64,000 bases of DNA, from assembly GCA_002337005.1 (NCBI GenBank), contig DDFD01000073.1, positions 21,358-85,357 of the forward strand, written 5' to 3'. Under the pieces are notes generated by a model. The model had not been told where the DNA came from, searched no databases, and saw only the letters and a list, made by a program, of their open reading frames with translations. This DNA comes from Flavobacteriales bacterium UBA1937 (GTDB lineage Bacteria > Bacteroidota > Bacteroidia > Flavobacteriales > Weeksellaceae). A program made the translations under genes and the position numbers. Of this stretch, positions 42,436-50,806 are shown one piece after another (positions within the stretch are counted from its first letter, which is position 1; each line of letters opens with the position of its first letter).

Positions 42436-42443
42436 TAAATTTG
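42436..42443 (+). promoter_or_regulatory. -7-like box of hflX
   Basis: TAAATTTG, 54 bp before ATG 42498. Between them is a small palindromic repeat, ATTGC...GCAAT (42472-42494). Confidence 0.4.
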
Positions 42444-42497
42444 CAAAAAAAAGTAGGAACTGTAATCAACAGATTGCTTCGCTACGCTCGCAATGAC

Positions 42498-43706
42498 ATG
42501 CTCGAAAAAAAAGAACACTTATACGAAAAAGCCGTTTTGGTAGGCTTAATTACACAACATCAAGACGAAGAAAAGCTCATAGAATATCTAGATGAGTTAG
42601 AATTTCTTGCGTTTACAGCAGGTGCAACCGTAGAAAAACGTTTCACCCAAAAATTATCTCAACCAGATTCCAGAACTTTTGTAGGAAGCGGAAAAGCTTT
42701 AGAAATCAAGGAATTTGTAAAAGAAAACGAAATAGGAACCGTTATCTTTGATGATGAACTTTCGCCTTCTCAATTGAAAAATTTAGAGAAAGAAATGGAA
42801 GTGAAAATCTTAGACAGAACCAATCTTATCCTCGATATTTTTGCACAAAGAGCACAAACGTCTTATGCAAGAACTCAGGTGGAATTGGCACAATATCAAT
42901 ATCTTCTGCCTAGATTAACCAGAATGTGGACTCACCTTGAACGCCAAAAAGGAGGAATCGGGATGCGTGGTCCTGGTGAAACCGAAATCGAAACCGATAG
43001 ACGTATCATCAGAGATAGAATTACGCTTCTAAAAGACAAGTTGAAAACCATCGACAAACAAATGGCAACTCAAAGAAATAATCGTGGAAAAGTGGTGAGA
43101 GTGGCGCTGGTTGGTTATACCAATGTTGGAAAATCTACGTTGATGAATGCGCTTTCTAAATCTGAAGTTTTTGCAGAAAATAAATTGTTTGCAACACTTG
43201 ACACTACTGTTAGAAAAGTTGTCATCGGAAATTTACCGTTTTTATTGACGGATACGGTTGGTTTTATCAGAAAATTGCCTACTCAATTGGTAGAAAGTTT
43301 TAAATCTACGCTTGATGAAGTTCGTGAAGCAGATTTATTGGTTCACGTGGTAGATATTTCGCACGAAAGTTTTGAAGATCATATTGATTCGGTGAATCAA
43401 ATTTTGCAAGAAATTGACGCGCATCAAAAACCAATGGTGATGGTTTTCAATAAAATAGATGCTTTCGCTTATGAGAAAAAAGAGGAAGATGATTTAACGC
43501 CAGCTACCAAAAAGAACATTTCGCTGGAAGAATGGAAAAAAACTTGGATGGCAAAATCTAAATTCCCGACAGTTTTTATTTCGGCGATTACTAAAGAAAA
43601 TTTCTCTGAAATGAAGAAAATGATTTATGATGAGGTACACAAAATTCACATTTCTAGATTTCCGTATAATGATTTCTTGTTTGAGTATTTTGAAGATGAA
43701 GTCTAA
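42498..43706 (+). CDS. hflX: Ribosome-splitting GTPase HflX
   Basis: 402 residues from ATG 42498 (MLEKKEHLYEKAV); the upstream in-frame start crosses a dispersed palindrome. HflX N-terminal domain (ELEFLAFTAG, KRFTQKLSQPDSRTFVGSG), a Gly-rich linker KGGIGMRGPGETEIETDRR, then the G domain with GYTNVGKST (G1), DTVGF (G3) and FNKID (G4). Splits stalled 70S ribosomes, notably in heat stress. Confident. Confidence 0.96.
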   Translation: MLEKKEHLYEKAVLVGLITQHQDEEKLIEYLDELEFLAFTAGATVEKRFTQKLSQPDSRTFVGSGKALEIKEFVKENEIGTVIFDDELSPSQLKNLEKEMEVKILDRTNLILDIFAQRAQTSYARTQVELAQYQYLLPRLTRMWTHLERQKGGIGMRGPGETEIETDRRIIRDRITLLKDKLKTIDKQMATQRNNRGKVVRVALVGYTNVGKSTLMNALSKSEVFAENKLFATLDTTVRKVVIGNLPFLLTDTVGFIRKLPTQLVESFKSTLDEVREADLLVHVVDISHESFEDHIDSVNQILQEIDAHQKPMVMVFNKIDAFAYEKKEEDDLTPATKKNISLEEWKKTWMAKSKFPTVFISAITKENFSEMKKMIYDEVHKIHISRFPYNDFLFEYFEDEV

Positions 43707-43814
43707 ATTTTGTTTAGGGTTGTTTATAAATAAATGCTAAATTTTTTTAAAAAAATAAAAAATTAAAGGGAGGTGAAGTGTATTTTTATTAATTTTATTA
43801 AAAATATATGAATA

Positions 43815-44279
43815 ATGAATGGAGATTTTATGAAAAGAGCGATAAAATGCTCTTGCGAAAATGTAAAAAAAGGAGGCGGACCATTTGGTGCAGTGATTGT
43901 AAAAGACAATAAAATTATAGCAGAAGGAACTAATTTGGTGACTATAAATAATGATCCTACGGCTCACGCAGAAATAGTGGCAATAAGAAATGCAGCGGCT
44001 TATCTTAATGATTTTAACCTTTCTGGTTGCGAAATTTATACTTCTTGTGAACCGTGTCCTATGTGTCTTAGTGCAATTTATTGGGCTAGAATAGACAAAA
44101 TTTGGTATGCAAATACAAAAAATGATGCTAAGGAGATTGGCTTTGATGATTCATTTATTTACGATGAAGTTTCTAAACCTTTAGAAGAACGAAAAATCCC
44201 AATAAAACAGTTTTTGAGGCAAGAAGGTTTAACGGCGTTTCATCTTTGGACACAAAAAACGGATAAAGTAGAATATTAA
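43815..44279 (+). CDS. guaD: Guanine deaminase (GuaD type)
   Basis: 154 residues. Cytidine-deaminase-fold zinc enzyme converting guanine to xanthine. Zinc and catalytic residues: TAHAEIVAIR (His51, Glu53) and SCEPCPMCLSAIYWA (Cys81, Cys84). The C-terminal GFDDSFIYDEVSKP and EERKIP closely follow the Bacillus GuaD sequence as I remember it, which favours guanine over tRNA adenosine (TadA) as substrate. With guaC it forms the guanine-salvage capacity of the window. Confidence 0.88.
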   Translation: MNGDFMKRAIKCSCENVKKGGGPFGAVIVKDNKIIAEGTNLVTINNDPTAHAEIVAIRNAAAYLNDFNLSGCEIYTSCEPCPMCLSAIYWARIDKIWYANTKNDAKEIGFDDSFIYDEVSKPLEERKIPIKQFLRQEGLTAFHLWTQKTDKVEY

Positions 44280-44301
44280 ATAACTTGAAAATATCACTCA
44301 G

Positions 44302-44330
44302 AAAATCTTTAACTTTGTTTAAAGATTTTT
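44302..44330 (+). terminator. guaD terminator
   Basis: AAAATCTTTAA-CTTTG-TTTAAAGATTTT with T-run, 22 bp after the stop. Confidence 0.8.
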
Positions 44331-44340
44331 TATATTTAGT

Positions 44341-44358
44341 GAGCTCCGTAGGAGCGAC
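44341..44358 (+). repeat. REP-like hairpin
   Basis: GAGCTCCGTAGGAGCGAC: same core as the RAYT-linked hairpins, but both arms changed together (GCTCC/GGAGC instead of GTTCC/GGAAC), so pairing is kept. Confidence 0.75.
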
Positions 44359-44364
44359 AGAAAA

Positions 44365-44883
44365 ATGAAAGGAAACGACAATTATATTATAAAATCGAAA
44401 ACATTTATTTTCATTTATTTTTTTGGAATAATTGCTCATTTATTTATTTTTTTCTGGCTTCTAATTTTTATTATATCAGTTGTTTTTGGAGAAGGCTTTA
44501 AAATTTATAACCTTTTTAATATTCCTTTTTTAATAATTCCAGGTTTGATGTTATATGTATTTTCAAATTTTATAAAATCATTTTTAATAAAAGAGGAAAA
44601 CGTTACGATTAAATATTTTTTCATCAACATAAAACCATACCAATTAAACTTTTTTGATTATTGTTTTACCACAATAGAAAGAGGAAAAGGTGGTGTTTCT
44701 GAAGCGTTATATTTAGTTAAAGACAAAAAACTTAAAATAAGAATATCAAGTGGAATTTATAAAAATTATTTTCAATTGAAGGATGTATTAATTAAAAAAA
44801 TTGATTATAAAGGTATGTTAGATTTAGACTTTTCAGAGAGTCTTAATGGTTTTTTAGGCAACACAATAAATAAACTTCCTTAA
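44365..44883 (+). CDS. Two-helix membrane protein, unknown function
   Basis: 172 residues. Two long hydrophobic helices (about 12-38 and 48-68), then a soluble domain with short strands (VTIKYFFINIKPYQLNFFDY), a layout recalling PH-like membrane proteins. Very AT-rich. It lies between a REP-like hairpin and the AlkD-like gene (3-bp gap). Not recognised further. Confidence 0.7.
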   Translation: MKGNDNYIIKSKTFIFIYFFGIIAHLFIFFWLLIFIISVVFGEGFKIYNLFNIPFLIIPGLMLYVFSNFIKSFLIKEENVTIKYFFINIKPYQLNFFDYCFTTIERGKGGVSEALYLVKDKKLKIRISSGIYKNYFQLKDVLIKKIDYKGMLDLDFSESLNGFLGNTINKLP

Positions 44884-44886
44884 TTT

Positions 44887-45606
44887 ATGACTCTCCACAA
44901 CCAAATTCTTGAAGCTTTACAATTTCTTTCCTCTCCAGAGAAGAAAGAATTTCTGCCCTATTTTTTCAAAACTGGAAAAGGAGAATATGCCGAAGGCGAT
45001 CAATTCATCGGCGTAGTAGTTCCAGATTCTAGAAAATTAGTGAAAGAATATTGGCAAAAAGCCGAACTTTCTGATGTACAAGAAATTTTGAAATCAGAAT
45101 TTCACGAAATGAGATTGGTGGCACTTCTTATTTTAGTCAACAAATTTGAAAAATCTAAAGATGCAAAAGAGCAAAAAAAACTCGTAGATTTTTACCTTAA
45201 AAAAACAAAATATATCAACAATTGGGATTTGGTAGATTTGTCTTGTTATAAACTTTTAGGAAGGTATTGTTTTGAAAATCAGAAAGATGATATTTTAAGA
45301 AAACTATCTAATTCCGAGAATATGTGGGAAAAACGCATCGCTATTGTAGCAACCATGCACCATATTAAAAAAGGAAAAATTTTTGATTTAACTCAAGAAT
45401 TGGTTCTCAATAACCTTAATCATCCTCACGATTTAATGCACAAAGCAAACGGTTGGCTCTTGAGAGAAATAGGAAATAAAGACGAGGAAGTTTTGCTAGA
45501 TTTTCTAAAAACTCATTACCAAAATATGCCCAGAACCACACTTCGATACGCCATCGAAAAATTAGAAGAAGATTTGCGACAAGATTTTTTGAAAGGTAGA
45601 ATTTAA
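44887..45606 (+). CDS. DNA alkylation repair protein, AlkD-like
   Basis: 239 residues made of HEAT-like helical repeats. Seen: VPDSRKLVKEYW, HEMRLVALLILVNKFEK, YINNWDLVDLSCYKLLG (the conserved NNWD/VD motif) and WEKRIAIVATMHHIKKG. AlkD enzymes excise bulky or cationic N3/N7-alkylated purines. Cytoplasmic. Follows the preceding membrane-protein gene closely. Confidence 0.92.
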   Translation: MTLHNQILEALQFLSSPEKKEFLPYFFKTGKGEYAEGDQFIGVVVPDSRKLVKEYWQKAELSDVQEILKSEFHEMRLVALLILVNKFEKSKDAKEQKKLVDFYLKKTKYINNWDLVDLSCYKLLGRYCFENQKDDILRKLSNSENMWEKRIAIVATMHHIKKGKIFDLTQELVLNNLNHPHDLMHKANGWLLREIGNKDEEVLLDFLKTHYQNMPRTTLRYAIEKLEEDLRQDFLKGRI

Positions 45607-45617
45607 AATTATATTTT

Positions 45618-45941
45618 TTGGAAATAGCTAAAATATCATTTCATTACTTTTTACACCTCGTTTTTCTGGTGTTTATTGCTCTGGTTTTTTTCAGACAAAA
45701 CTGGAAAAAAGCATATTTCCTTATATTAGCTACTATGTTGGTAGATGTAGATCACTTTTTGGCATCACCAATGTTTGATAGCCACCGTTGTAGCATTGGT
45801 TTTCATCCTTTACATTCTTATTTTGCAATAGCTGTTTACGCGTTAGGAAGCATTGTTTTAAAAGGAAATTACAGAATAATTTCAGTGGGTCTTTTGTTTC
45901 ATATGTTTACCGATTTTCAAGATTTTTATTGGTGGAAATAA
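45618..45941 (+). CDS. DUF6122-like small membrane protein
   Basis: 107 residues. It apparently starts with TTG at 45618 (MEIAKISFHYFLHLV), since the first in-frame ATG would remove half the protein including a membrane helix. Four hydrophobic segments and conserved-looking His/Asp residues (MLVDVDHFLA, GFHPLHSY, HMFTDFQDFYWW) suggest a metal-dependent or hydrolase-like membrane protein of the kind I recall as DUF6122. It lies 11 bp after the AlkD-like gene. Confidence 0.8.
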   Translation: MEIAKISFHYFLHLVFLVFIALVFFRQNWKKAYFLILATMLVDVDHFLASPMFDSHRCSIGFHPLHSYFAIAVYALGSIVLKGNYRIISVGLLFHMFTDFQDFYWWK

Positions 45942-45977
45942 TTTTTTTTCGTATTTTACCAAAACTAATCTAAACAC

Positions 45978-47060
45978 ATGAATATAAAATCACTTCTTCA
46001 TTGGACAATTATTTTACCAATTTTATCTGCGGTTTTCTATTTTTCTGGACTATTAGTTCACGAAGGATGGTTTAGTGTAATAGGAGCAGCGCTTCTTATT
46101 GGGAGTGTGCTATCTGCAGTGCATCATGCAGAGGTAGTGGCGCATAAAGTTGGCGAACCTTTCGGAACAATTATTTTGGCGATTTGTATTACCATTTTAG
46201 AGGTTTCTCTCATTATTTCTTTGATGATAGCAGGAGGAGAAAAAGCGATGACCTATGCCAGAGATACTGTTTTTGCGGCAATTATGCTTATCCTAAACGG
46301 AATTATAGGTGTTTGTATTTGGATAGGAGGTGTAAAATTTAAAGAACAATTTTTTGCAAGAACATCTGCCACCACATCTTTGGTTAGCTTGGTAGCTATT
46401 TTGGCAATGGCACTTATCCTCCCTAATTTTACCACGAGTAAATTAGGACCATATTATACTACATCACAGTTGATTTTTGTTTCGTTTGCTAGTTTAATGA
46501 TTTATGGTACTTTTTTGATGGTGCAAACGGTGCGTCATAGAAACTACTTTATTGTGGTAAGTGAAAAAGAGGAATCTGATACAGAAATTGCAGAACCTCC
46601 TACTTTTTTTAAAACTTTTATGAGTTTAGGGTTATTGATTTTATGCTTAGCAGTAGTCGTTTTTATGGCAAAAGCTTTATCACCAACCATAGAAGGTTTG
46701 GTAGAAGATTTTGGAGCACCCAAAAGTTTAGTAGGGGTTATTATTGCAGCGGTAGTATTATTACCAGAAGGAATTGCGGCAATTCGAGCTGCTAAAAATA
46801 ATAAAATACAATCATCTCTAAATTTGGCTTTAGGCTCAGCATTGGCAAGTATAGGGCTTACCATACCTGCTGTTTCGGCGGTTTGTATTATGTATGATAT
46901 ACCATTGATTTTAGGACTAGATAAAAAGTCTATTATGTTATTGGGATTATCTGTTTTTACCGTTATGCTATCTTTGAGTAGAGGTAAAACCAATATTCTA
47001 TACGGAATGGTGCTTTTGGTAAACCTCGCAGCCTATATTTTTTACATACTAGAACCTTAG
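45978..47060 (+). CDS. chaA: Calcium/proton antiporter, ChaA type
   Basis: 360 residues with about eleven membrane helices. The cation-exchange repeats carry the acidic motifs HHAEVVAHKVGEPFGTIILA and LLPEGIAAIRAA, as in ChaA/CaCA proteins. Exports Ca2+ or Na+/K+ in exchange for H+. The stop overlaps the end of the convergent hemoglobin gene by 4 bp. Confidence 0.9.
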   Translation: MNIKSLLHWTIILPILSAVFYFSGLLVHEGWFSVIGAALLIGSVLSAVHHAEVVAHKVGEPFGTIILAICITILEVSLIISLMIAGGEKAMTYARDTVFAAIMLILNGIIGVCIWIGGVKFKEQFFARTSATTSLVSLVAILAMALILPNFTTSKLGPYYTTSQLIFVSFASLMIYGTFLMVQTVRHRNYFIVVSEKEESDTEIAEPPTFFKTFMSLGLLILCLAVVVFMAKALSPTIEGLVEDFGAPKSLVGVIIAAVVLLPEGIAAIRAAKNNKIQSSLNLALGSALASIGLTIPAVSAVCIMYDIPLILGLDKKSIMLLGLSVFTVMLSLSRGKTNILYGMVLLVNLAAYIFYILEP

Positions 47061-47437
47061 TTTGTTCTTTTTGCTATTTCCATTTTATACGCCATCAGAT
47101 TGGCAATATTTTCGGCTTTTGTTTTAGCAGAATTTGCCATTTCGCCAGAGAAGTTTTCGTCTATGGTTTTTTTCCAAAGGCGTAGCCAAGTTTCGAAATG
47201 ATGTTTTTCCATAGCAGCCATTTCATTAATAGGATAATGAGCTCCCATAGGATTTCCATCAAATTTTACAGTAGCAAATAATACAGATTCCCAGAAAATG
47301 TACATCTTTGGTAAGTGTTTTTCCCAATTGACCTGGGCTAAATCATTAAAGAAAAAACCTATTTCAGATGCTTTTACCTTGTCATAAAAAGCGTTGACCA
47401 GAATTTCTATATCGCGGGTTGTTTTAATATCTTCCAT
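47057..47437 (-). CDS. Group III truncated hemoglobin
   Basis: 126 residues. The 2-on-2 globin pattern of group III is seen: VNAFYDKVKASEIGFFF at the start, HLPKMYIFWESVLFA, and the proximal-His helix MEKHHFETWLRLWKKT. Binds heme and O2/NO in the cytoplasm; the physiological role in flavobacteria is unsettled. Convergent with chaA, divergent from the Kir channel. Confidence 0.93.
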   Translation of the reverse strand: MEDIKTTRDIEILVNAFYDKVKASEIGFFFNDLAQVNWEKHLPKMYIFWESVLFATVKFDGNPMGAHYPINEMAAMEKHHFETWLRLWKKTIDENFSGEMANSAKTKAENIANLMAYKMEIAKRTN

Positions 47438-47488
47438 TTTGCTAAATTAAGATAAATTAATCTTGTTTCTGTAGTTTTAACTTTTTTC

Positions 47489-47496
47489 TACATTTG
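47489..47496 (+). promoter_or_regulatory. TAnnTTTG box directly before the Kir channel start
   Basis: TACATTTG ends only 4 bp before ATG 47501. If used, transcription would start at about the first codon, giving a leaderless mRNA. Confidence 0.4.
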
Positions 47497-47500
47497 TAAT

Positions 47501-48439
47501 ATGGGAAAACGAAATTTAAAAATTAAAGAAGAGAAAGATAGTGGTTTTTCTACGGTGGTTTCGGGCAGGTTTACCAACAAAGACGGAAGGTACAATGTAA
47601 AGAAAAAAGGGATAAATATTCTCAATAGATACAGCTGGTATCATACTTTTTTGCTTTTGCCAAGATTTAAATTTATTGGAGTTTTGGTTATTGCATACAT
47701 TATAGCCAATTTAATTTTTGCTTCTATTTATTATGCCATAGGAATAGAGCACCTTACAGGAATTGATAAAAGTTCTCCGGTTCAAGAATTTGTAGATGTG
47801 TTTTTCTTTAGTGCGCAGACCTTTACCACCGTAGGATATGGTAGAATAGCACCAGTAGGGGCATTGGCTAGTTTTGTAGCCACTTTCGAGGCGTTTTTGG
47901 GATTATTGGGATTTGCCATTGCTACAGGTTTATTTTACGGTAGGTTTTCTAGGCCAAGAGCTTATCTTAAATTTAGTGAAATAGCCGTTGTTGCACCTTA
48001 TGAAGAAGGAACTGCAATTATGTTTAGGGTGGCTTCTTACAAAAACAATATGCTTTCTGAAGCCGAAGTTAATATAACAGCTGCTATTGAAGAAAATATA
48101 GACGGAAAGCTGGTAAGTAAATTCTACCAGATAGAGCCTACACTCAAAAAAATTAATAGTTTTAGTCTGAACTGGACACTTGTGCATAAAATTGATAGTA
48201 ATTCTCCGTTTTACGGATATACGGAAGAAGACTTTAAGAATACCGATATTGAGTTAATTATTATGATAAGAGCTTTTGACGAAATTTTTGCCAATAATGT
48301 GGTACAAAGAACGTCTTATATTACTTCAGAAATTGTCTATGGAGCTAGATTTTTACCAATGTATCATTCTTCCGAAGACAATAAAACTACGATATTAGAT
48401 TTGGATAAAATTGATGATTATCAGTTGGTTAAAATATAG
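47501..48439 (+). CDS. Inward-rectifier potassium channel (KirBac-like)
   Basis: 312 residues. Slide-helix region (LNRYSWYHTFLLLPRFKF), TM1 (about 58-80), pore helix and selectivity filter TFTTVGYGRIAP, TM2 (about 125-150), then a cytoplasmic IRK-type beta domain (about 155-312). Potassium channel of the inner membrane. Length and order match bacterial Kir channels. Confidence 0.94.
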   Translation: MGKRNLKIKEEKDSGFSTVVSGRFTNKDGRYNVKKKGINILNRYSWYHTFLLLPRFKFIGVLVIAYIIANLIFASIYYAIGIEHLTGIDKSSPVQEFVDVFFFSAQTFTTVGYGRIAPVGALASFVATFEAFLGLLGFAIATGLFYGRFSRPRAYLKFSEIAVVAPYEEGTAIMFRVASYKNNMLSEAEVNITAAIEENIDGKLVSKFYQIEPTLKKINSFSLNWTLVHKIDSNSPFYGYTEEDFKNTDIELIIMIRAFDEIFANNVVQRTSYITSEIVYGARFLPMYHSSEDNKTTILDLDKIDDYQLVKI

Positions 48440-48544
48440 CATGAGCTAATGTTAAGAAGAAATTCATCTTAGGATGAATCTTAATGAACTTAAAATTATA
48501 TCAAATAACATCAAATAAGTTCTTTGTGAACATTGTTATTAAAA

Positions 48545-49030
48545 ATGGATTTAGAATTTTACAAAAGTCAAGCTTTACAAAAACAAAAAGAGCATAAAAA
48601 GTTTTTGGAAGGTCTAAAAAAGAAACCTCCGAAAAACTTAGATTATACCGTTATGGAAACTCACGATGAGGTTTTTGAGGAGGTTGATTGCCTAAAATGT
48701 GCCAATTGTTGTAAAACTACAGGACCGCTCTACACCGAAAAAGATATCGAAAGAATAGCGAAACATCTTAGAATGAAATCTGCAGATTTTGAAAAGAAGT
48801 TTCTGAGAATTGATGAAGATCAAGACAAAGTTTTGCAACATTTGCCTTGCTTTTTTCTTAATGAAGATAATACGTGCAGCATTTACGAAGTAAGACCAAA
48901 AGCATGTAGAGAATATCCTCACACTGACCGAAAAAAAATTTATCAAATCAATCATTTGATGTTAAAAAACACGGTGATTTGTCCTGCTGCTTATGTTTTT
49001 GTAGAAAAAATGATGGAAAAAGTACGTTAA
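48545..49030 (+). CDS. YkgJ-family cysteine-cluster protein
   Basis: 161 residues from ATG 48545 (MDLEFYKSQAL). Cys motifs CLKCANCCKTTG and CSIYEVRPKACREYPH suggest bound zinc or iron-sulfur, as in YkgJ/YcgN (UPF0153) proteins. Cytoplasmic; activity unknown. Confidence 0.92.
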   Translation: MDLEFYKSQALQKQKEHKKFLEGLKKKPPKNLDYTVMETHDEVFEEVDCLKCANCCKTTGPLYTEKDIERIAKHLRMKSADFEKKFLRIDEDQDKVLQHLPCFFLNEDNTCSIYEVRPKACREYPHTDRKKIYQINHLMLKNTVICPAAYVFVEKMMEKVR

Positions 49031-49033
49031 TTT

Positions 49034-49164
49034 GCGTGAGCGATAGTAGCGGAAATCCTTTTTGTGGCAGGTTTGGCATGGGAAAAAAGATTGCAGCGGA
49101 TAGCGCGGTCTTTTCATAAAAAAGAGAGGGATAAAGGCTTTGGATTTTATGAAAAGACACGCCC
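49034..49164. repeat. Dispersed GCGTGAG...CACGCCC structured element, copy 2
   Basis: Opposite orientation to 14714-14885. It begins GCGTGAGCGATAGTAGCGGA, contains GATTGCAGCGGATAGCGCGG and ends GACACGCCC. Starts 3 bp after the YkgJ stop. The inner words ATCCTTTTT and AAAAAAGAT can pair. Confidence 0.6.
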
Positions 49165-49174
49165 AAAAAATAAA

Positions 49175-49198
49175 AAGCCTCAGATTTCTCTGAGACTT
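49175..49198 (-). terminator. gdhA terminator
   Basis: CTCAGA-TTTC-TCTGAG core extended by flanking pairs, with a T-rich tail on the minus strand; about 65 bp after the gdhA stop. Confidence 0.75.
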
Positions 49199-49262
49199 CT
49201 TACTTTTCAAGTTTACTTTTTAATGAATAAGGGTTTATTATGAAATAATCAATAATCTATTT

Positions 49263-50621
49263 TTATACTACGCCTTGTGCTAGCATAGCTTCTGCTACTT
49301 TTACAAAACCAGCAATATTAGCCCCTTTTACGTAGTTTACATAACCAGTTTCGTCTTTTCCGTATTTCATACAAGCATTGTGAATACCAATCATAATTTC
49401 CTTAAGTCTTGCATCTACTTCTTCTGACGTCCAGTTTAATCTAATGGCGTTCTGAGTCATTTCTAAACCAGAAGTTGCTACACCACCAGCATTAGATGCC
49501 TTACCTGGCGAGAATAAAACGTGGTTGTCTAAGAAATAATTAATAGCGTCTAGCGTAGATGGCATATTGGCCGCTTCTACTACACACATACAACCATTTT
49601 CTACTAATTTTTTAGCATCATCTAGGTCTAATTCGTTTTGGGTAGCAGATGGTATGGCTACATCACATTTTACTTCCCAAGGTCTTTTACCTGCGTGGAA
49701 TTCTGCACTTGGATATTGTTTTATGTAATCTTCGGCTCTGTTATTGCCAGAAGCTCTAAGCTCTAGCAAATAATCTATTTTTTCGCCAGTAATTCCGTCT
49801 TTATCATAAACATAACCGTCTGGTCCAGAAATGGTAACAGCTTTACCACCTAATTCTTCCACCTTTTTGATAACTCCCCAAGCTACGTTTCCAAAACCTG
49901 AAACAGTAACGGTTTTACCTTTGAAGTCTTGACCTTTGGTTTTTAGCATTTGCTCTCCAAAGTAAACAACACCGTAACCAGTAGCTTCTGGTCTAATAAG
50001 TGAACCTCCGTATGCTAGTCCTTTACCAGTAAGTACACCAGTAAATTCATTTCTAATTCTTTTGTATTGCCCAAAAAGATACCCAATTTCTCTAGCACCT
50101 ACACCTATATCACCAGCAGGAACGTCTGTTTCTGGGCCAATGTGCTTACACATTTCCGTCATGAAAGATTGGCAAAAGCTCATTACCTCTCTGTTTGATT
50201 TACCAGTTGGGTCAAAATCTGAGCCGCCTTTTCCTCCGCCCATTGGTAGAGTAGTAAGAGAGTTTTTAAAAACCTGCTCGAAAGCGAGGAATTTTAAAAC
50301 TGATAAATTTACAGTAGGGTGGAATCTAATACCGCCTTTGTAAGGACCAATGGCAGAGTTCATTTGGATTCTGAAACCTCTGTTTACTTGTATTTCGCCT
50401 TTGTCGTCCACCCAAGGAACACGGAAGATGATAACTCTTTCAGGTTCAGCCATTCTCTCCAAAAGTTTCATACCTCTGTATTCTTTTTTGGTTACAATAA
50501 AAGGAATAACAGTAACTGCTACTTCTTTTACTGCTTGCAGAAACTCAGGTTCATTTGGGTTTTTTGCTTCTATTCTCGCAATGAATTCTTGGATTTTTTG
50601 ATCGACATTGTAATGTTCCAT
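49263..50621 (-). CDS. gdhA: NADP-type glutamate dehydrogenase
   Basis: 452 residues, the hexameric GDH-I length. Seen: IGPYKGGIRFHPTVNLS, the catalytic-Lys region TTLPMGGGKGGSDFDPTGKS, and the Rossmann part VSGFGNVAWGVIKKVEELGG. Interconverts 2-oxoglutarate plus ammonia and glutamate. Whether NADP or NAD is used is inferred from family membership only. Monocistronic with its own terminator. Confidence 0.95.
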   Translation of the reverse strand: MEHYNVDQKIQEFIARIEAKNPNEPEFLQAVKEVAVTVIPFIVTKKEYRGMKLLERMAEPERVIIFRVPWVDDKGEIQVNRGFRIQMNSAIGPYKGGIRFHPTVNLSVLKFLAFEQVFKNSLTTLPMGGGKGGSDFDPTGKSNREVMSFCQSFMTEMCKHIGPETDVPAGDIGVGAREIGYLFGQYKRIRNEFTGVLTGKGLAYGGSLIRPEATGYGVVYFGEQMLKTKGQDFKGKTVTVSGFGNVAWGVIKKVEELGGKAVTISGPDGYVYDKDGITGEKIDYLLELRASGNNRAEDYIKQYPSAEFHAGKRPWEVKCDVAIPSATQNELDLDDAKKLVENGCMCVVEAANMPSTLDAINYFLDNHVLFSPGKASNAGGVATSGLEMTQNAIRLNWTSEEVDARLKEIMIGIHNACMKYGKDETGYVNYVKGANIAGFVKVAEAMLAQGVV

Positions 50622-50806
50622 AGATGTTATGAATTAATGCAGACAAATTTAATTTTTTTTTCTATTCTTGCAAGTTCTTTTTTGAGGTTATTGATAATTT
50701 TATAAAATTTGTTAATTATTTTGTTAATTTCACAATTATAAAATTTAATTTGAGAATTTATTGAAGTTATGCAAGAAATAATGAATTTTTAGAAAACTCA
50801 TAATTT

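Noticed and set aside
49033..49210. Minus-strand open frames after the YkgJ gene
   Set aside because: They cover the dispersed element and the gdhA terminator hairpin and have no conserved features.
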